Assembly (NCBI GenBank): GCA_024642765.1
Contig: JAHEAM010000106.1
Coordinates: forward strand, 1 to 10,114
Length of the DNA stretch: 10,114 nucleotides
DNA from: Planctomycetaceae bacterium
GTDB lineage: Bacteria > Planctomycetota > Planctomycetia > Pirellulales > Pirellulaceae
Direction of reading: 5' to 3'
Shown here: in pieces, positions 6,354 to 10,114 of the stretch
Layout: every line of letters begins with the position of its first letter
Position numbering within the stretch: position 1 is the first letter of the stretch
Notes under the pieces: model-generated
The model's input: only the letters and a program-made list of their open reading frames with translations
Database searches by the model: none
What the model was told of the DNA's origin: nothing
Position numbers and translations under genes: made by a program

Positions 6354-6839
6354 ATGGAATCTCAAGTTCCTTCGAAACATTACGCTGAAGCCAGCAATTC
6401 CAGGATTACCAAAAGGACAATCATCGGCATTGTTGTTTTGATTTTTAGTATCTCAGGTGTGATCTTTGTTTGGCGTGACACTTTGATCCCAACAAATCCT
6501 GCACTCGTTGCGGCAGTTGAGGCCATGAATGGAGATCCTCGTGTCGTCAAAAAACTTGGGTTCCCAATCAAACTACTTACTGGGAGTTTGACATCACGTC
6601 CCAAAAATTCAATCGTCACTGCCGGCGGTGACGTTGTGATCGTCGCGGTAGAATTCAAGGTAACGGGCTCTCTGACCTCCGCGAATGGCTCAGGAACTAT
6701 AAAATCCGAAAACGGAAATTGGTATACCGACGAATTAGAAATAACTTTTCGTGATGGTTCCACGGCTCACTTACCTCAAACTAATCTGCGAGAGGACAAT
6801 ATGTCGAAAGTCATTGCGGAAGGCCCCAAACACCCCTAG
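6354..6839 (+). CDS. Single-pass membrane protein resembling Coa1 cytochrome oxidase assembly factor
   Basis: Protein of 161 residues: a short cytoplasmic N-terminus, one membrane helix (about 22-40, IIGIVVLIFSISGVIFVW) and an exported domain of about 115 residues. That domain has the order seen in the Coa1/Tim21-like family. It begins with a helix leading to a GDPRVVKKLGFPIK block. A beta region with GSL, VEFKVTGSLTSANGSGTIKS and ENGNWYTDELEITF follows. Mitochondrial Coa1 helps assemble cytochrome c oxidase; bacterial members are mostly uncharacterised, so the function here is inferred from similarity alone. I chose ATG 6354, 29 bp after the previous stop. An in-frame ATG at 6282 would add 24 polar residues and overlap the upstream gene by 43 nt. 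Neither has a good ribosome binding site. No cytochrome oxidase gene is in the window. Confidence 0.68.
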   Translation: MESQVPSKHYAEASNSRITKRTIIGIVVLIFSISGVIFVWRDTLIPTNPALVAAVEAMNGDPRVVKKLGFPIKLLTGSLTSRPKNSIVTAGGDVVIVAVEFKVTGSLTSANGSGTIKSENGNWYTDELEITFRDGSTAHLPQTNLREDNMSKVIAEGPKHP

Positions 6840-6911
6840 TACGACTTTGTTGCACCCGAGCACCGATTCGAAGACTAGAAATCCTCATTGCTCGACCGCG
6901 AATGTTTGGCG

Positions 6912-6920
6912 TGTTAAAAT
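6912..6920 (+). promoter_or_regulatory. Possible extended -10 promoter of the thioredoxin-repeat gene
   Basis: TGTTAAAAT matches the extended -10 form TGnTATAAT at all but one position and lies 54 bp before the ATG at 6975. No -35 element is found at a normal distance, which extended -10 promoters can tolerate. It rests on one short motif. Confidence 0.3.
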
Positions 6921-6974
6921 GCTTTCGTCGAAATAAGTCGCATTGATAGTCTTGATACGTTAGGCTTTGTACTC

Positions 6975-8387
6975 ATGAGTTTGGGACGTTGGATGAACCG
7001 ATATTGCGTATGGCTTTTGTGCGTTGCGTTCAGCGGTTTTCTACTTTTCCAGAATCCAAGTTTGAATGCTGACGATATCTTCACGGAAGATATTTCTAAA
7101 GCCGTGGAAACAGCTAAAAAAGAACAGAAAGACTTGTTCCTATTGTTCACCGGTTCTGATTGGTGTCCGCCTTGCAAGAAACTCGAATCAGAGGTGTTTG
7201 CGCAGGCAGAATTTGCTGAGCGAACGGCCGAGGGTTTCGTGTTGGTAAAATTCGATTTCCCGAAAGAATTGAAGCAAACCGAAGAACTCAAGAAACAAAA
7301 TGCCGAATGGGCTGAGCGGTTTGCAATTTCGGGATATCCAACGGTCGCCGTTGTCGATTCGGAATTGAGGCCCATTGGGTTTCTGGGTTACATGGAGGGT
7401 GGTCCCGATCCGTTTCTTTTGGCCCTCGACAACTTGCGGGAACTGCGAATGCGCCGTGATTTTGCCTTTGCGAAGTTGCCTGACGCAAAAGACGACGATG
7501 AACGCGCCGCGTTGCTAGACCAAGGCCTTGCGGAACTCGACCCAAAAATTATTGAGGTATATTACGCGAAAGAGCTTGACGAAATCGACCGAATTGACGC
7601 AGACAATCATTTGGGTCTGCGATCTAAATATTTCGGTGAACGCGACGCTGAGGCACGCAAGGCAATTTTGACTGACATCAATATCGTCTCGCGGCTCGAC
7701 AGCGTAGCGAACGCGATTGCCTTCATTGACGAGGTCCTGGCTGCAGTTCCGTTTACCATCGATGAACGTTTTGAGATTTTCCAGATCAAACTAGGCCTTC
7801 TGCAAAAAGATGCCCAAATTGATCAGGCCAACAAACTCATTGATGAAATGTTAGCCATTGAAGGCCTTGTGGAAGAAACACGAGAGCGACTGCTGGTTCG
7901 GAAATTAATGCAAACGGCTTCTGCGAATCAAATAGATGCGGCGCTGGCCATTGTTGATGAGACTTTAAAGCTACCGGGCGAACATCTTTTGGTGCGGCTT
8001 GCCCAAGGTCAATTGCTTGCGAAGAAGGGCTCGAACGACCAATCGCTGGAAGTTTACGCGAACGCAATTGCACGTGCGCGGTTTGCGCCGGACATTTTGA
8101 TTGAACTCGTCGGTAGCCAGGCTGACCTGTTGTATCGCCTTGACCGTGCCGAAGAGGCATTAAGAGCGCTTGATAATTTTACCGATGACACTCAGATGCC
8201 AACCGATTTGCGTTGCGAGTCCTTATTGCAACAGGCAATGTTGATGCGAGACATGGGCCGAACACGTCCCGCAATGCTAACCGAAAACCGAGCCGTAGAA
8301 TTGGCTGATTCTCCAGCTTTGAAACGAGAAATACAGGCGGTTGTTGAACAAATCCGAAACAGCAATGCAACGGCCAACGACAAATAG
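6975..8387 (+). CDS. Exported thioredoxin-fold protein with helical-repeat C-terminus
   Basis: Protein of 470 residues. The N-terminus (1-32) is a Sec-type signal: Arg residues, a hydrophobic core at about 11-26 and a likely cut after LNA32. Residues about 35-150 form a thioredoxin fold of the Thioredoxin_7 kind, with the active-site WCPPCKK at 63-69 and a later GYPT carrying the probable cis-proline. The two cysteines suggest a dithiol/disulfide redox role outside the cytoplasm, either reducing or oxidising. The remaining 320 residues are nearly all helical, Leu/Ala/Glu-rich and read as degenerate TPR-like repeats (for example VRLAQGQLLAKKG and ADLLYRLDRAEEALRALDNF), suggesting a protein-binding scaffold. 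ATG 6993 (M7) is an alternative start that still leaves a signal. It stands alone between a possible promoter and a hairpin terminator. The partner protein is unknown. Confidence 0.85.
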   Translation: MSLGRWMNRYCVWLLCVAFSGFLLFQNPSLNADDIFTEDISKAVETAKKEQKDLFLLFTGSDWCPPCKKLESEVFAQAEFAERTAEGFVLVKFDFPKELKQTEELKKQNAEWAERFAISGYPTVAVVDSELRPIGFLGYMEGGPDPFLLALDNLRELRMRRDFAFAKLPDAKDDDERAALLDQGLAELDPKIIEVYYAKELDEIDRIDADNHLGLRSKYFGERDAEARKAILTDINIVSRLDSVANAIAFIDEVLAAVPFTIDERFEIFQIKLGLLQKDAQIDQANKLIDEMLAIEGLVEETRERLLVRKLMQTASANQIDAALAIVDETLKLPGEHLLVRLAQGQLLAKKGSNDQSLEVYANAIARARFAPDILIELVGSQADLLYRLDRAEEALRALDNFTDDTQMPTDLRCESLLQQAMLMRDMGRTRPAMLTENRAVELADSPALKREIQAVVEQIRNSNATANDK

Positions 8388-8393
8388 TACAAT

Positions 8394-8419
8394 AGCGTTG
8401 AAACTCAACGTTTTATTTT
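8394..8419 (+). terminator. Probable Rho-independent terminator after the thioredoxin-repeat gene
   Basis: A short stem (CGTTGA at 8396-8401 with TCAACG at 8405-8410, extendable by a G-T and an A-T pair) has a three-base loop. It is followed at once by TTTTATTTT and lies 6 bp after the stop codon. The stem is weak, so termination may be partial. Confidence 0.5.
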
Positions 8420-8442
8420 GATTTGAAATTTACTTTTCTACC

Positions 8443-8446
8443 GGAG
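8443..8446 (+). promoter_or_regulatory. Shine-Dalgarno of the Gfo/Idh/MocA gene
   Basis: GGAG lies eight bases before ATG 8455 and confirms the start that gives an intact Tat signal. Confidence 0.65.
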
Positions 8447-8454
8447 ACTCAAAT

Positions 8455-9837
8455 ATGTCCAAAAAGTCCAAAACATCATCACGTCGAAATTTTATGAAGG
8501 CCTCGGCGGCTGTCGGGGCCGGATTTTGGGTCGCCGGGGGAGTCCAGGCCAAACCTAGTTTGTCTGCGAACGAGGAAATTCGTTTTGCGTGCGTCGGAAT
8601 TGGCGGCAAGGGTTCAAGCGATTCTGGCGATGCTGCAAAGAACGGCAAAGTAGTTGCAATTTGTGATATCGATGACACTCGTTTTGACGGTGCAGACGAT
8701 AAATTCCCAGGTGCAAAACGATTTAGCGACTTCCGCAAAATGCTGGAAGAGATGGAAAAATCAATCGATGCCGTAACAGTGAGTACGCCTGACCATACAC
8801 ATGCCGTTGCTGCACTAATGGCCATGCGAATGGGCAAGAATTGTTTCTGTCAAAAGCCTTTGACCCATTCGATTGAAGAAGCCCGCCTCATGGGACAGGT
8901 TGCAAAAGAAAAGGGGGTTGTTACCCAAATGGGCAATCAAGGCACAGCCCAGTCAACCTTGCGGCTATCTGCGGCCCTCATTCGTAACGGAATCATCGGC
9001 ACGGTAAAAGAAGTCCACGTGTGGACCAATCGTCCTGTTTGGCCACAAAGCTACGGACTAAAGGTTGAAGAGATCAATCCAACTCCTGCAAATATTCACT
9101 GGAATGAATGGATTGGCCCAGCCAACAAGCGAGCCTACAGCCCCGAAATCCACCCATTCAAGTGGCGTGGGTTCTGGGAATTTGGAACCGGTGCTTTAGG
9201 GGACATGGCCTGTCACACATTCAATATGTCGTTTATGGCCCTCAACTTGCGCAATCCGACTTCGGTCGTTTCCGAAAACGAAAAACACGATCGGGTCATG
9301 TATCCCAAGGCGTCGAAGATCACTTTCCAATTCCCTGAACTGGATGGCCGACCGGCATTGAAAATGGTTTGGTACGACGGACAAAACCTTCCGCCGGCAG
9401 AACTAACCGATGACTTGCCACAAGAAAAACTTGAAAACGGCAAAAACCGAACTTTTGAGTCCGCAGCATTGATTGTGGGTGACAAAGGAAAATTCTATTC
9501 GCCGGGTGATTACGGTGGCGACGTTCAAAACACTGGCATCGTCGTTGATGGAGAATTCACAAACCAGCGAAAACTGAGAGACCAAGCAGAATTTGTAAAC
9601 TCGCCTGGCCATTTTGAAGAATTCGCAAATGCAATCAAAGGTGAAGGCACGACGGTTTCTAACTTTCCAGAATATGCTGGTCCATTGACCGAAACCATCT
9701 TGCTGGGCAATCTAGCAGTTTGGTCAGGTGAAAAAGTTGACTGGAACGCCGAAGACATGCTCGCCGCAAACGCCAGCGAAGAAGTCCAACGTATGATTCG
9801 CCACGAATATCGAAACGGCTACGACATCAAGGCCTAG
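8455..9837 (+). CDS. Tat-exported Gfo/Idh/MocA family oxidoreductase
   Basis: NAD(P)-dependent oxidoreductase of 460 residues from the family of glucose-fructose oxidoreductase and inositol dehydrogenase; the substrate is likely a sugar or derivative but cannot be named. The N-terminus has a twin-arginine signal: SSRRNFMK with Arg10-Arg11, a hydrophobic stretch and a likely cut after VQA32. The Rossmann domain follows, with a GIGGKG nucleotide-binding loop at 48-53, ICDID at 69-73 and STPDHTHA at 110-117. The catalytic-lysine motif is QKP at 133-135 where classic members have EKP. The C-terminal domain includes GALGDMACH at 246-254, whose His254 is the likely second catalytic residue. The start has a good Shine-Dalgarno. 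The gene is flanked by hairpin terminators and appears monocistronic. Planctomycetes carry many such exported paralogues, thought to act on polysaccharide-derived sugars; that role is inferred. Confidence 0.93.
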   Translation: MSKKSKTSSRRNFMKASAAVGAGFWVAGGVQAKPSLSANEEIRFACVGIGGKGSSDSGDAAKNGKVVAICDIDDTRFDGADDKFPGAKRFSDFRKMLEEMEKSIDAVTVSTPDHTHAVAALMAMRMGKNCFCQKPLTHSIEEARLMGQVAKEKGVVTQMGNQGTAQSTLRLSAALIRNGIIGTVKEVHVWTNRPVWPQSYGLKVEEINPTPANIHWNEWIGPANKRAYSPEIHPFKWRGFWEFGTGALGDMACHTFNMSFMALNLRNPTSVVSENEKHDRVMYPKASKITFQFPELDGRPALKMVWYDGQNLPPAELTDDLPQEKLENGKNRTFESAALIVGDKGKFYSPGDYGGDVQNTGIVVDGEFTNQRKLRDQAEFVNSPGHFEEFANAIKGEGTTVSNFPEYAGPLTETILLGNLAVWSGEKVDWNAEDMLAANASEEVQRMIRHEYRNGYDIKA

Positions 9838-9875
9838 TGGCATTCGTAGACATTCAAGAGTTTGAAATTTTAACG

Positions 9876-9922
9876 ATCGCGAATATTCTCTTGCTCAAGC
9901 AAGGAAGTATTCGCGATTTTTT
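9876..9922 (+). terminator. Strong Rho-independent terminator after the oxidoreductase gene
   Basis: A perfect 10-bp outer stem (ATCGCGAATA at 9876-9885 with TATTCGCGAT at 9908-9917) continues inward through a G-T pair and one mismatch to TTGC/GCAA around a TCAA loop, about 19 bp in all. Six T residues follow at 9917-9922. It lies 38 bp after the stop codon. Confidence 0.92.
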
Positions 9923-9946
9923 ATTGCCTAACAAAAACGGGAACGA

Positions 9947-9969
9947 AACTACACCTTCGCAGAGTAGTT
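9947..9969 (-). terminator. Weak hairpin, possible terminator for the - strand zinc-ribbon gene
   Basis: AACTAC and GTAGTT (six pairs) enclose an 11-base loop. Read on the - strand it is followed by TCGTTCCCGTTTTTGTT. It lies about 77 bp after the stop of the - strand gene. Stem and T-run are both imperfect, so this is tentative. Confidence 0.25.
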
Positions 9970-10045
9970 GCTTTTCATTTGTAAGCAAATTGATTTGGCC
10001 GTCGGTATTCCTCAGGCATTTCCCAATCGCGAGGCCGATACCGTC

Positions 10046-10114
10046 TTACGTAAATTCAGCACCACAAGAATTACAAAATGTTTCGCAATGCAACATCGAA
10101 CCACAATTTCTGCA
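10046..10114 (-). CDS. C-terminus of a zinc-ribbon-like protein (5' end outside window)
   Basis: Reading the - strand in from the right edge gives 22 residues before a TAA at 10046-10048. They contain two Cys pairs, CRNC and CNSC, with nine residues between, and end GAEFT. The CxxC-x9-CxxC spacing with Gly after each pair is the pattern of a small zinc ribbon, commonly a C-terminal or N-terminal module in bacterial proteins. The rest of the gene is not visible, so neither its length nor its function can be given. It converges with the oxidoreductase gene, which fits the terminators lying between them. The visible stretch is short, so chance is possible, but four well-spaced cysteines make a real gene likely. 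Confidence 0.6.
   Translation of the reverse strand, partial: CRNCGSMLHCETFCNSCGAEFT

Noticed and set aside
9872..9883. 12-base AACGATCGCGAA shared with dnaJ (about 1172-1183)
   Set aside because: One copy is inside the dnaJ coding sequence and the other in a terminator stem; a single chance match, not a repeat family.
10003..10043. CGGTAT/ATACCG inverted repeat
   Set aside because: The six-base arms are about 29 bases apart with no T-run, so a functional hairpin is unlikely.

Overview
The window looks like chromosomal DNA from a planctomycete, probably a marine member of the Pirellulaceae. This is inferred from three things: chaperone genes arranged groEL-dnaJ-grpE, a Tat-exported Gfo/Idh/MocA oxidoreductase of the type that is heavily expanded in that phylum, and weak or missing Shine-Dalgarno sequences at many genes. 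Base composition is moderate and even, and no insertion sequence, phage gene, tRNA, rRNA or CRISPR array was seen.

Left part (1-3514, + strand): a protein-folding block. It holds the 3' part of groEL, a complete dnaJ, a complete grpE and a small [2Fe-2S] ferredoxin. A 15-bp hairpin with a GAAA loop separates groEL from dnaJ. A 34-codon reading frame overlaps the grpE start by 8 nt. A GAAC-N4-GTTC palindrome precedes the ferredoxin gene. DnaJ and GrpE are the J-protein and nucleotide-exchange partners of a DnaK that is not in this window.

Middle (3515-5892): the ferredoxin gene converges on an RhlE-type DEAD-box RNA helicase on the - strand, with a hairpin between them that can terminate both. 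Upstream of the helicase lies about 845 bp with no gene I can support.

Right part (5893-10114): on the + strand, a small membrane protein with a zincin-like HEHVH motif is followed by a single-pass membrane protein resembling the Coa1 cytochrome oxidase assembly factor. Next come an exported thioredoxin-fold protein with a long helical-repeat tail and a Tat-exported Gfo/Idh/MocA oxidoreductase with a strong terminator. At the right edge the last 22 codons of a - strand gene are visible and encode a zinc-ribbon-like C-terminus.

Most of the window is housekeeping. The least-described pieces are the HEHVH / Coa1-like membrane pair, the exported thioredoxin-repeat protein, the small frame before grpE, and the zinc-ribbon tail. 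I found no defence system or mobile island.
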